Below are positions 1 to 5,706 of a stretch of DNA of 6,938 bases, piece after piece. This DNA is from Anaerobutyricum stercoris. Its GTDB lineage: Bacteria; Bacillota; Clostridia; Lachnospirales; Lachnospiraceae. Location: contig DXBR01000079.1 of the NCBI GenBank assembly GCA_019116455.1, forward strand, positions 1 to 6,938, in the 5' to 3' direction. Under the pieces are notes generated by a model. It worked only from the letters and a program-made list of their open reading frames with translations, ran no database searches and was not told where the DNA came from. Made by a program: the position numbers and the translations under genes. Each line of letters begins with the position of its first letter. The stretch's first letter is position 1.

Positions 1-30
1 TAATATCCCACAATGAATTCTCCATATAAC

Positions 31-65
31 AAAAAAATGAGCACAGCGCCCGGGCCTTACTCATT
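31..65 (-). terminator. Rho-independent terminator of the tRNA operon
   Basis: On the minus strand an eight-pair stem (AATGAGTA with T-GCTCATT, including one G-U pair; outer arms 36-41 and 60-65) encloses a mismatch and a further GC-rich segment. It runs into a stretch of seven U residues (A's at 31-37 on the plus strand). It is about 30 bases downstream of the last tRNA and is the natural end of the operon. The plus strand has no T-run after the hairpin, so it should act only on minus-strand transcription. Confidence 0.82.
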
Positions 66-70
66 GCAGA

Positions 71-90
71 CGCAGAAATTCGAATCTGCG
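71..90 (-). other. T-arm-like hairpin between tRNA-Gln and the terminator
   Basis: A perfect six-pair stem (CGCAGA/TCTGCG) closes an eight-base loop, TTCGAATT. The loop contains TTCGAAT, which fits the tRNA T-loop consensus TTCRANY. The loop is one base too long and the closing G53-C61 pair of a real T-arm is replaced by A-T. No acceptor, D or anticodon arm surrounds it, so this is not a functional tRNA. It may be a remnant of a lost sixth tRNA or a 3' processing hairpin; the sequence alone does not decide. Confidence 0.45.
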
Positions 91-96
91 GTCCAA

Positions 97-168
97 CTGG
101 ACTAGCTGGATTCGAACCAGCGAATGCAGGAGTCAAAGTCCTGTGCCTTACCGCTTGGCGATAGCCCA
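97..168 (-). tRNA. tRNA-Gln (anticodon UUG)
   Basis: All four arms can be folded. The acceptor stem is TGGGCTA with TAGTCCA (one G-U pair), the anticodon stem-loop is CAGGA-CTTTGAC-TCCTG giving anticodon TTG, and the T-arm is GCTGG-TTCGAAT-CCAGC. The discriminator base is G, as usual for glutamine tRNA. CCA is not encoded (TTG follows), so CCA must be added by tRNA nucleotidyltransferase. It is the last tRNA of the operon, only four bases after tRNA-His. Confidence 0.96.
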
Positions 169-172
169 TTAA

Positions 173-247
173 GGTGGGTAGAGGGATTCGAACCCTCGGC
201 CTCCAGAGCCACAATCTGGCGCGCTAACCAACTGCGCCACACCCACC
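173..247 (-). tRNA. tRNA-His (anticodon GUG)
   Basis: The acceptor stem is GTGGGTG with TACCCAC, and the anticodon loop TTGTGGC sits in a CCAGA/TCTGG stem, giving anticodon GTG. The T-arm is GAGGG-TTCGAAT-CCCTC. The discriminator is C and the base before position 1 is G (position 247). That gives the extra G-1:C73 pair that histidyl-tRNA synthetase recognises, here encoded in the gene. CCA is not encoded. Confidence 0.96.
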
Positions 248-250
248 ATA

Positions 251-266
251 GTCAGGACAGCCTGAC
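251..266 (-). other. Spacer hairpin between tRNA-Arg and tRNA-His
   Basis: A perfect six-pair inverted repeat (GTCAGG at 251-256, CCTGAC at 261-266) with a four-base loop fills most of the 22-base spacer. No U-run follows, so it is not a terminator. A role as a processing or spacing hairpin in the tRNA precursor is an inference. Confidence 0.6.
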
Positions 267-269
267 AAA

Positions 270-343
<74 letters not shown>

Positions 344-355
344 GTATTATGATGA

Positions 356-390
356 AACAATATAAATTGTTCTTCTGCTCAAAGCAGAAG
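356..390 (-). other. Two adjacent hairpins between tRNA-Gly and tRNA-Arg
   Basis: Two perfect inverted repeats lie side by side. CTTCTGC (372-378) pairs with GCAGAAG (384-390) around a five-base loop, and AACAAT (356-361) pairs with ATTGTT (366-371) around a four-base loop. The first begins at the very 3' end of tRNA-Gly and its outer two pairs use the last acceptor base and the discriminator. It may therefore compete with, or mark, the 3' processing site. Neither is followed by a U-run. Confidence 0.55.
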
Positions 391-459
391 CGGGTGATGG
401 GAATCGAACCCACGTATCTAGCTTGGAAGGCTAGTGTTCTACCATTGAACTACACCCGC
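389..459 (-). tRNA. tRNA-Gly (anticodon UCC)
   Basis: The acceptor stem is GCGGGTG with CACCCGC, the anticodon arm is CTAGC-CTTCCAA-GCTAG giving anticodon TCC, and the T-arm contains TTCGATT. The discriminator is U, as expected for a bacterial glycine tRNA. CCA is not encoded. It is separated from tRNA-Pro by seven bases. Confidence 0.96.
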
Positions 460-466
460 AAGGGTA

Positions 467-541
467 TCGGGGTGACAGGATTCGAACCTGCGGCCTCTTG
501 ATCCCAAATCAAGCGCTCTAGCCAAGCTGAGCCACACCCCG
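467..541 (-). tRNA. tRNA-Pro (anticodon UGG)
   Basis: The acceptor stem is CGGGGTG with CACCCCG, giving the C1-G72 pair typical of proline tRNA. The anticodon arm is CTTGA-TTTGGGA-TCAAG, giving anticodon TGG, and the T-arm is GCAGG-TTCGAAT-CCTGT. The discriminator is A. It is the first gene of the operon, about 35 bases after the predicted transcription start. CCA is not encoded. Confidence 0.96.
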
Positions 542-552
542 ATGCTGTTGTC

Positions 553-575
553 TGTCAGCCGCTCTCGCGTTGACA
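553..575 (-). other. Leader hairpin of the tRNA operon transcript
   Basis: TGTCA (553-557) pairs with TGACA (571-575), and inside it CGC (560-562) pairs with GCG (567-569). The predicted transcription start, about seven bases after the -10 box, falls near 575, so the hairpin would form at the extreme 5' end of the primary transcript. RNase P would then remove it with the leader of tRNA-Pro. Confidence 0.55.
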
Positions 576-581
576 AATAGC

Positions 582-610
582 ATTATATAACAGCCTCAAA
601 TAAATGTCAA
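582..610 (-). promoter_or_regulatory. Consensus vegetative promoter of the tRNA operon
   Basis: Read on the minus strand, TTGACA (605-610) is followed by a 17-base spacer and TATAAT (582-587). Both boxes match the housekeeping sigma consensus at all six positions. This is the strength expected for a stable RNA operon. Confidence 0.93.
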
Positions 611-660
611 CAGTTTTTTTCATCTTTTTTCTAATTTTTTAATTATATATATTTTTCAGA
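611..660 (-). promoter_or_regulatory. A-tract upstream (UP) element
   Basis: Directly upstream of the -35 box the minus strand carries several phased A-runs of six or seven bases and an AT-only stretch (about 614-655). This is the arrangement of an UP element contacted by the C-terminal domain of the RNA polymerase alpha subunit at rRNA and tRNA promoters. The composition is plain in the sequence; the activity is inferred. Confidence 0.65.
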
Positions 661-738
661 CAATTTAAACAAATAGAAGTTCCTTGTTGCAGAGAAGATT
701 TCCCGCAATATATATGAAAACTCTTTGCGCAGACAAGC

Positions 739-796
739 AAAACTGCCGTAACCCGCGCCCCGCATCTGTGATGCATCGGACAAACTGTTACGGCAG
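739..796 (-). terminator. Terminator after the acidic membrane protein gene
   Basis: Ten-base perfect arms (GTTACGGCAG at 787-796 and CTGCCGTAAC at 743-752 on the plus strand) enclose a 34-base loop. The loop itself folds on GCATC/GATGC (762-766 and 770-774). On the minus strand the stem runs into TTTTGCTTGT (T's at 739-742). It lies 22 bases after the stop codon at 819. The short U-run makes it weaker than usual, but the stem is long and GC-rich. The plus strand lacks a T-run. Confidence 0.68.
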
Positions 797-818
797 CTCA
801 TATCGCCAATATCAACAC

Positions 819-1097
819 TTATTCTTCTGTTGCTTCCTCTGCATCATCGGCAGTATCTTCCGCTTCGTCCTCGTCATCGAAAAAATCGTCATCGAAATCA
901 TCGAAGTCTTCATCCACATCATCCAGATAATCCGGGGATAAATATTTATAAACCAGAGCTGCAATTCCTGCCACTGCGGCAACAGCCCCGATGATGGCAA
1001 GAACCCATAAAATCTTTCTGGATTCTTCCTCTTCCTTCCGGCTGTTCATCAGATTGGATAACTTTGCTACTCCAATTAATTCGTCGATATTTTTCAT
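819..1097 (-). CDS. Small single-pass membrane protein with acidic tail (unknown function)
   Basis: This encodes a 92-residue protein with three clear parts. Residues 1-28 form a charged N-terminus, residues 29-50 form one hydrophobic membrane segment rich in Ala, Ile and Val, and residues 56-92 form a tail with 24 Asp/Glu among 37 residues, interspersed with Phe and Ala. There is no signal peptidase site or lipobox. The ATG at 1097 follows an AAGGAGGT ribosome binding site with an eight-base gap, so the start is well supported. It lies 63 bases after pcrA with no terminator between, so read-through is likely, and it also has its own promoter. I do not recognise the family and the function is unknown. 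The coding DNA of the tail (about 825-930) is low-complexity GAT/GAA-rich sequence. Confidence 0.85.
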   Translation of the reverse strand: MKNIDELIGVAKLSNLMNSRKEEEESRKILWVLAIIGAVAAVAGIAALVYKYLSPDYLDDVDEDFDDFDDDFFDDEDEAEDTADDAEEATEE

Positions 1098-1126
1098 GTT
1101 CGTGTACCTCCTTGCTGTTTTCTTTT

Positions 1127-1156
1127 ATTATATCACGCAAAAGGACTCTTTACCAA
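1127..1156 (-). promoter_or_regulatory. Extended -10 promoter of the small membrane protein gene
   Basis: The minus strand reads TTGGTA (1151-1156), 18 bases, then TGA-TATAAT (TG at 1134-1135, -10 at 1127-1132). The perfect -10 box with an extended TGn compensates for a four-of-six -35 box. The predicted start near 1120 gives a leader of about 23 bases holding the ribosome binding site. It lies between the pcrA stop and the next start codon. Confidence 0.7.
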
Positions 1157-1160
1157 TACA

Positions 1161-3386
1161 TTATTTCACTTTTTTCAATTTTGCAAAAGATGCGAACATC
1201 TTCTTGCGGCCCACTCTGTCAAAATCCACGGATACCTCGAAGTCCTTCCCGCCATGGACGATATCCGCCACGGTGCCCTCGCCGAATTTGATATGTTTCA
1301 CCCGGTCGCCCACGGCATAATCCAGGGAAGACAGAGGTTTGACTTTGAAATCATCCAGATAATACGGCTTCACGCCCTTCGTGCCGTAAGCATACTGATG
1401 CGAGGACGCCTGTTCCATAGCCTTGTCTCTCCTGTCCTCCGCAGGAGTCTTCTTAGCCCGGTCCAGATATTCCTCCGGAATCTCATCCACAAATCTTGAT
1501 ACCCGGTTATACTGCGCCTGCCCCCTCTGCATTCTCCGTCTGGCCGCGCTTAAATAAAGGCGCTCCTTTGCCCGGGTAATGCCCACATAGCAGAGACGCC
1601 GCTCTTCCTCGATCTCCGATTCATCGCCGGAGATCATGGCTCCGTATCCCGGAAAGACTCCTTCCTCCATACCTCCCAGGAATACATTGGCGAACTCCAG
1701 ACCTTTGGCGTTATGGAGAGTCATGAGAAGCACCTTATTGGAACTCTCTTCCAGATTATCAATGCCTGCATTGAGGGTGTACATATCTTTTTCCACCAGA
1801 AAATCCGTGAGAGTCGGGTCTTCATTGTTCTCCTCAAAATATACGATATCATTGATGAGCTCATCGATGTCCTCGAGACGGCTTCTTGCCTCGTCTGTCC
1901 CTTCCATCTCCAGCTCATTTTTATAACCGGTCACGTCCAGTATGTAAAGCATCAGCTCGCTGATATCGTTTTCCATGGCGTAGTCCCGGAAATTCCGGAT
2001 CATCTCGCCGAATTTTTTAATCTTGGAAGCGGCTCTTCCCAGCTCCTGAATGGAATCTGCCCGGAATACCGCCTCAAGGAAGCTGATCTGGTGCACGATG
2101 GCGTAATTCTGGATTCTGTCCACCGTGGTCTGGCCGATGCCCCGTTTCGGCACATTGATGATTCTCTTGACCGCCAGGTCGTCGTTTCCGTTGTCCACCA
2201 CCTTCAGATAGGCCATCAGATCCTTGATCTCTTTCCGGTCATAGAAACTGATGCCCCGGACGATGGCGTAAGGGATCGCCCGCTGCTTAAGCTTCTCCTC
2301 GAAGATACGGGACTGGGCATTGGTCCGGTATAAAATCGCCATATCCTCGTAAGGCACGCCCCGCATGGCGAGGAAATTAATGTAGGATACCACACCCTCC
2401 GCCTCATCGTATTCGGAGTCATACTGCTTGAAATGCACCAGCTCGCCCGGTACATTTTCTGTCCAGAGTTTCTTCTCCTTCCGTCCTTTATTATTGACAA
2501 TGACGCCGTTGGCGGCATTTAAAATGTTCTGGGTGGAACGGTAATTCTGTTCGAGACGGATCACATGGGCGTCCGGAAAATATTTCTCAAAATTCAGGAT
2601 ATTGAAAATATTGGCTCCCCGGAACCGGTAAATGGACTGGTCGTCGTCGCCCACCACGCAGAGATTGCGGTATTTGGAGGCAAGGAGCTTCACCAGCATA
2701 AACTGCACCGTGTTGGTATCCTGATACTCGTCCACCATGATATAGTGGAACCGCTCCTGATAATAATCAAGAACATCCGGATACGACTGAAACAGCTCCA
2801 CGGTCTTCACGAGAAGATCGTCAAAATCCATGGCGTCATTTTCTTTGAGACGCTTCTGGTATTCCTCGTAAATCTCGCTGATTCGGATATCCCGGTAGTT
2901 ATCTCCACAGTCATTCCGGTAGTCAAGAGGCGACTTGCACTCGTCCTTGGCCGCGGAGATGGCGGAAAGCACCGCCTTCTCCGGGAACTGCTTCGTGTCA
3001 ACGTTCATGGACTTTAAGACTTCCTTCATCAGGGACTTCTGGTCGCTGGCGTCATAGATGGTAAAACTTCTGTTGTAGCCCAGCAGATCAGCGTGCCTTC
3101 TGAGAATCCGGCTGCATGTGGCATGAAATGTACTGATCCACAGATTCTCCGAGCCTGGTCCCACCAGACTTACCGCTCTCTCCCGCATCTCCTCCGCCGC
3201 CTTGTTGGTAAAGGTGATGGCAAGGATGTTCCAGGGGTTCACCCCCTCCTCCTCAATTAAATGTACGATGCGGTGGGTCAGTGACCGGGTCTTTCCGGTT
3301 CCTGCTCCCGCCAGCATCAAGAGAGGCCCTTCGGTACAGAATACCGCCTCCCTCTGTTCTTTATTTAAAGTATCATAAATGCTCAT
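1161..3386 (-). CDS. pcrA: ATP-dependent DNA helicase PcrA (UvrD/Rep family)
   Basis: This is a 741-residue superfamily 1A helicase of normal PcrA length that unwinds DNA 3' to 5'. In this family it serves in nucleotide excision repair, clearing RecA filaments, resolving replication-transcription conflicts and replicating some plasmids. All core motifs are intact: Q-motif LNKEQREAV (7-15), Walker A AGAGTGKT (26-33), Ia ITFTNKAA (57-64), Walker B DEYQDT (219-224), III GDDDQSIYRFRGA (246-258), IV QNYRS (280-284), V TLHNAKGLEF (556-565) and VI CYVGITRAKERL (599-610). A linker leads to a C-terminal Tudor-like domain (about 690-741) that binds RNA polymerase in PcrA/UvrD. The ATG at 3386 follows AAAGGAAG with a short three-base gap. 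The SPFH gene ends 22 bases upstream, so the two are probably co-transcribed. Unlike the Bacillus arrangement, ligA does not follow. Confidence 0.97.
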   Translation of the reverse strand: MSIYDTLNKEQREAVFCTEGPLLMLAGAGTGKTRSLTHRIVHLIEEEGVNPWNILAITFTNKAAEEMRERAVSLVGPGSENLWISTFHATCSRILRRHADLLGYNRSFTIYDASDQKSLMKEVLKSMNVDTKQFPEKAVLSAISAAKDECKSPLDYRNDCGDNYRDIRISEIYEEYQKRLKENDAMDFDDLLVKTVELFQSYPDVLDYYQERFHYIMVDEYQDTNTVQFMLVKLLASKYRNLCVVGDDDQSIYRFRGANIFNILNFEKYFPDAHVIRLEQNYRSTQNILNAANGVIVNNKGRKEKKLWTENVPGELVHFKQYDSEYDEAEGVVSYINFLAMRGVPYEDMAILYRTNAQSRIFEEKLKQRAIPYAIVRGISFYDRKEIKDLMAYLKVVDNGNDDLAVKRIINVPKRGIGQTTVDRIQNYAIVHQISFLEAVFRADSIQELGRAASKIKKFGEMIRNFRDYAMENDISELMLYILDVTGYKNELEMEGTDEARSRLEDIDELINDIVYFEENNEDPTLTDFLVEKDMYTLNAGIDNLEESSNKVLLMTLHNAKGLEFANVFLGGMEEGVFPGYGAMISGDESEIEEERRLCYVGITRAKERLYLSAARRRMQRGQAQYNRVSRFVDEIPEEYLDRAKKTPAEDRRDKAMEQASSHQYAYGTKGVKPYYLDDFKVKPLSSLDYAVGDRVKHIKFGEGTVADIVHGGKDFEVSVDFDRVGRKKMFASFAKLKKVK

Positions 3387-3408
3387 AGACTTCCTTTCTG
3401 TTGTGCTG

Positions 3409-4365
3409 TTACTTTAATTTCTGACCGCAGTTCGGGCAGAAGTTTGCCCCGCCCGCTTTCTGTCCGCAGTTCGGGCAGAAGTTAGGGCCGGAAACGTTCT
3501 GCGCGCCGCCTCCCTGCTGCGTCTGGGTCATCTGATTTACGATCTGCTGTCCCATCATCATGCCCATCTGCATAGACGCCATATCTGCCGCCATCTGCCC
3601 GCCCTGGGCGTTGCCGGCGGTCATGGAATCCAGTACCGCCATCTGCTGATACCGGTTCATATCGCCGACCATGCTCTGGCTGGCCACCTTATTGATCATC
3701 TCCTGCACCTCTTCCGGATAACTCACAGAATTGATCTGAAAACCGGTCATAGAAAGACCGATATCTGACAATTCCCGGTCCAGATCCGCCATAATGCCAT
3801 CTGAAATCTCAGCGGCGTTGGCCTGGAGATTAAACATATCCTTTCCTTCCTTCACCATCCACTGCAAAAGAAGCTGATCGAGGTGGGACAGCACCCGGTC
3901 TCTGACCTCTTCCGTTGTAAACTGCTTTTTGATTCCGGCAACCTTCTCGATGAGCACCTCATAATCGCCCACCTTGAACTGGAAGGTTCCGTTGGCGCGG
4001 ACCGGCATGCCTCCCGGAAGGGACGGATGCGGCAGATTCACCGCCTGCTTCGTCCCCCAGCGCATATTAAATTCCTTCGTATTGATGAAAAGGACTTCTG
4101 CCCGCAGTCCGCTGTTGAATCCAAAACGAAATCCTTTCAATGTGGAAAGAAACGGAATAATATCCGACTCAATATCATAGTTTCCTTCTTCCCGGAAAAT
4201 CCCCTCCGTTCTTCCGTTATACATAAATATGGCGTCCTGCCCCGGGCGGATAATCAGCCGGGACCCCCTCTTGATCTCATCATTGTTCCATTTATAAAAA
4301 ATCACGTCGTCTCTTGTTTCCTGCCATTCTACCACGTTGGCAAATTGTCCGCTGAAAAGACCCAT
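3409..4365 (-). CDS. YdjI-like SPFH-domain protein with C-terminal zinc ribbon
   Basis: This encodes 318 residues. Residues 1 to about 235 form an SPFH/band-7 type domain of the 'virion core protein' group that includes Bacillus YdjI. There is no N-terminal membrane segment. Residues 236-280 are Met- and Gln-rich and poorly conserved-looking. The C-terminus holds two CPNCG knuckles (Cys 297/300 and 310/313), enough for one four-cysteine zinc ribbon. In B. subtilis, YdjI acts with YdjG and YdjH to recruit PspA to the membrane under envelope stress; none of those partners is in this window. An in-frame ATG lies 13 codons upstream at 4404, but the start at 4365 is preferred because AGGAGG (4371-4376) sits five bases before it and the domain begins there. 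It leads the transcript that includes pcrA. The family assignment is fairly secure; the role here is inferred. Confidence 0.88.
   Translation of the reverse strand: MGLFSGQFANVVEWQETRDDVIFYKWNNDEIKRGSRLIIRPGQDAIFMYNGRTEGIFREEGNYDIESDIIPFLSTLKGFRFGFNSGLRAEVLFINTKEFNMRWGTKQAVNLPHPSLPGGMPVRANGTFQFKVGDYEVLIEKVAGIKKQFTTEEVRDRVLSHLDQLLLQWMVKEGKDMFNLQANAAEISDGIMADLDRELSDIGLSMTGFQINSVSYPEEVQEMINKVASQSMVGDMNRYQQMAVLDSMTAGNAQGGQMAADMASMQMGMMMGQQIVNQMTQTQQGGGAQNVSGPNFCPNCGQKAGGANFCPNCGQKLK
3424..3483 (-). repeat. 20 bp direct repeat encoding the two zinc knuckles
   Basis: The same 20 bases occur at 3425-3444 and 3464-3483, offset by 39 bases (13 codons). Each copy encodes the NFCPNCG knuckle at the C-terminus of the SPFH protein. 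The flanking bases match at 3421-3423 against 3460-3462 and differ at one position (3424). Identity at third codon positions suggests a recent internal duplication or copy correction. Confidence 0.8.
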
Positions 4366-4415
4366 AATCTCCTCCTGTCTGCTTTCTAAAAATACCAGTA
4401 TCATGAGCTGTCAGA

Positions 4416-4435
4416 GCGGGAACACATCTTCCCGC
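4416..4435 (-). other. Leader hairpin of the SPFH-pcrA transcript
   Basis: A perfect seven-pair stem (GCGGGAA/TTCCCGC) closes a six-base loop. It begins about eight bases after the predicted transcription start near 4443 and some 50 bases before the start codon. No U-run follows directly, so it is not an attenuator as it stands. A stabilising role at the mRNA 5' end is possible. Confidence 0.6.
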
Positions 4436-4449
4436 AGTACAGTATCTCA

Positions 4450-4478
4450 ATTATACAATACCAGACCGGGGATGTCAC
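4450..4478 (-). promoter_or_regulatory. Promoter of the SPFH-pcrA unit
   Basis: On the minus strand GTGACA (4473-4478, five of six matches) is followed by 17 bases and a perfect TATAAT (4450-4455). The predicted start near 4443 gives a leader of about 78 bases. It is divergent from the promoter at 4513-4541, with 34 bases between the two -35 boxes. Confidence 0.82.
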
Positions 4479-4512
4479 TCTAAAACCAGAAAGAAAAATT
4501 TCTCACTTTTCC

Positions 4513-4541
4513 TTGTCATCTGGTAATAAAAACAATATAAT
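4513..4541 (+). promoter_or_regulatory. Promoter of the DUF1836 gene
   Basis: TTGTCA (4513-4518, five of six matches) is followed by 17 bases and a perfect TATAAT (4536-4541). The predicted start is near 4548, giving a leader of about 70 bases before the TTG codon at 4618. Confidence 0.84.
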
Positions 4542-4549
4542 ATAGATAT

Positions 4550-4586
4550 CATGTCCCTGATGACTATTCACTGCCCCAGGCACATG
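4550..4586 (+). other. Leader hairpin of the DUF1836 transcript
   Basis: CATGT (4550-4554) pairs with ACATG (4582-4586), and CCTG (4556-4559) pairs with CAGG (4577-4580) across a single C-C mismatch, leaving a 17-base loop. It sits at the predicted 5' end of the mRNA. The ribosome binding site at 4603-4610 lies outside it. Confidence 0.5.
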
Positions 4587-4617
4587 ACGGCATACTAATA
4601 ATGACGGAGGCGATTTT

Positions 4618-5262
4618 TTGAATAAAAATACAAATGACTGGCTGCTTTCCCTGCTGCAGGTATCATCCGTCCCATCGGCGGATATTCCCAACATTGACCT
4701 GTACATGGATCAGATAACGACTTTCATGGATACACATCTGGCAGATTCCAGGAGATACCCTGAAGACAAAATCATGACAAAAACCATGATCAACAATTAT
4801 ACGAAGAATCATCTTCTTCCTCCTTCGGTGAAGAAAAAATATTCCAGAGAGCATATTTTTCTTCTGATTCTCATATACCGGCTGAAAAACATGTTGTCCA
4901 TCACGGACATCCAGAGTATCCTGGAGCCGTTGACAAAGGAATATTTTCCGGCCAATACTGAAAATGGCCTGTCGCTGAAAGACATTTATGACAAGCTTTT
5001 ATCTGAAACATCCGACAGGCATCACGACATAGAAAAACAGATTCTTTCAGACTGGGAGAATTCCAGAAACTCTTTTGCTGCCTTTTCCCCTTCCGAAGAA
5101 GACGGCGAATATCTGGATGATCTCATTTTTATTTATAAGCTGTGCTATGACATTTATGTCAGGAAACAGGCCATTGAGAAGATCATCGACTGCCGCCGCC
5201 AAAAGAATAGCCCGGCGGAGAAAAAAGCCAAAAAAAGTTCCAAGAACAATAAAACAGAATAG
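4618..5262 (+). CDS. DUF1836 domain protein, putative DNA-binding
   Basis: This is a 214-residue protein of the DUF1836 family. Recognisable family features are the N-terminal IPNIDLYMDQ stretch (23-32), the YPEDKIMTKTMINNYTKN stretch (47-64) and the LLPPSVKKKYSREHI stretch (66-80), followed by a hydrophobic helix (81-96). This N-terminal layout resembles a winged-helix/MerR-like DNA-binding fold; the target is unknown. The C-terminus (193-214) is Lys-rich and probably disordered. The start is TTG at 4618: GGAGG lies seven bases before it, and the nearby ATG at 4601 runs into a stop after six codons. It is a single-gene unit with its own promoter, divergent from the SPFH-pcrA unit and closed by a strong terminator. 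A regulatory role is inferred from the family only. Confidence 0.85.
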   Translation: MNKNTNDWLLSLLQVSSVPSADIPNIDLYMDQITTFMDTHLADSRRYPEDKIMTKTMINNYTKNHLLPPSVKKKYSREHIFLLILIYRLKNMLSITDIQSILEPLTKEYFPANTENGLSLKDIYDKLLSETSDRHHDIEKQILSDWENSRNSFAAFSPSEEDGEYLDDLIFIYKLCYDIYVRKQAIEKIIDCRRQKNSPAEKKAKKSSKNNKTE

Positions 5263-5264
5263 AT

Positions 5265-5341
5265 AAAAAAATACCGCTGCACGGCCGCAGGCAGATGTAC
5301 CTTTTCCGTCTGCATGGCTGTATGAGCGGTATTTTTCTTTT
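5265..5341. terminator. Bidirectional terminator between DUF1836 gene and yerC
   Basis: A perfect twelve-pair outer stem (5267-5278 with 5325-5336) has an A-run on its left side and a T-run on its right side, so both strands give a hairpin followed by U's. The plus strand ends TTTTTCTTTTT and the minus strand ends TTTTTTT. The 46-base interior folds further (GCAGA 5291-5295 with TCTGC 5309-5313). It starts two bases after the DUF1836 stop and serves the convergent PHP-yerC unit from the other side. Confidence 0.92.
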
Positions 5342-5385
5342 TGCCGACAATACATTTCTTCTGCATTGATTGTTTGATTTTGAAA

Positions 5386-5694
5386 TCAATCTTCCTGCTG
5401 CTCTTCTCTCTCCTTCAGCCGCCGGATCACCAGATCATATCCGTCAGTGCCATAATTTAAACACCTGTTGACACGGCTGATGGTCGCTGTGGATGCCCCC
5501 GTTTCTTCCGCCACCTCATTATAAGTGCGGTGATTTCTCAGCATATTTGCCACCTCAAATCTCTGTCCGAGAGAAAGCAGCTCATTGATTGTACAAAGAT
5601 CCTCAAAAAAGGCGTAACATTCTTCCACATTTTCCAGGCAGAGGATTCCCTTTAACAGCTTCTCTACCTCCGGTGTATGTACATTTTTTCCCAT
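5386..5694 (-). CDS. yerC: YerC/YecD family TrpR-like regulator
   Basis: This is a 102-residue all-helical protein of the TrpR-like YerC/YecD family, close to the usual length. The N-terminal half (10-50) matches the TrpR-type dimerisation helices, including the EDLCTINELLSLGQRFEVA stretch (31-49). Residues 57-82 form the helix-turn-helix, with TYNEVAEETGASTATISR as the core. The C-terminus (90-102) is charged. Function in the family is poorly characterised; DNA binding is expected from the fold and the ligand is unknown. The ATG at 5694 lies eight bases after GGGGGAA, and that site overlaps the stop codon of the PHP gene (TAGGGGGAA), so the two are translationally coupled. In Bacillus subtilis yerC also lies near pcrA, so the neighbourhood is partly conserved. 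Confidence 0.93.
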   Translation of the reverse strand: MGKNVHTPEVEKLLKGILCLENVEECYAFFEDLCTINELLSLGQRFEVANMLRNHRTYNEVAEETGASTATISRVNRCLNYGTDGYDLVIRRLKEREEQQED

Positions 5695-5706
5695 ATCGCT
5701 TTCCCC

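Noticed and set aside
825..930. GAT/GAA-rich low-complexity DNA as a tandem repeat array or CRISPR-like array
   Set aside because: There is no fixed repeat unit or spacer; the pattern comes from Asp/Glu codons of the acidic tail.
1713..2333. 206-codon open frame on the plus strand
   Set aside because: It lies entirely antisense to pcrA, which has every helicase motif intact, and has no ribosome binding site or promoter of its own.
3409..4365. A phage or viral structural gene, as the label 'virion core protein' used for this family would suggest
   Set aside because: The label is a historical misnomer for SPFH/YdjI proteins; no phage genes or integration signs are present.
3883..4389. 168-codon open frame on the plus strand
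   Set aside because: It is a shadow of the SPFH gene on the opposite strand and has no recognisable domain.
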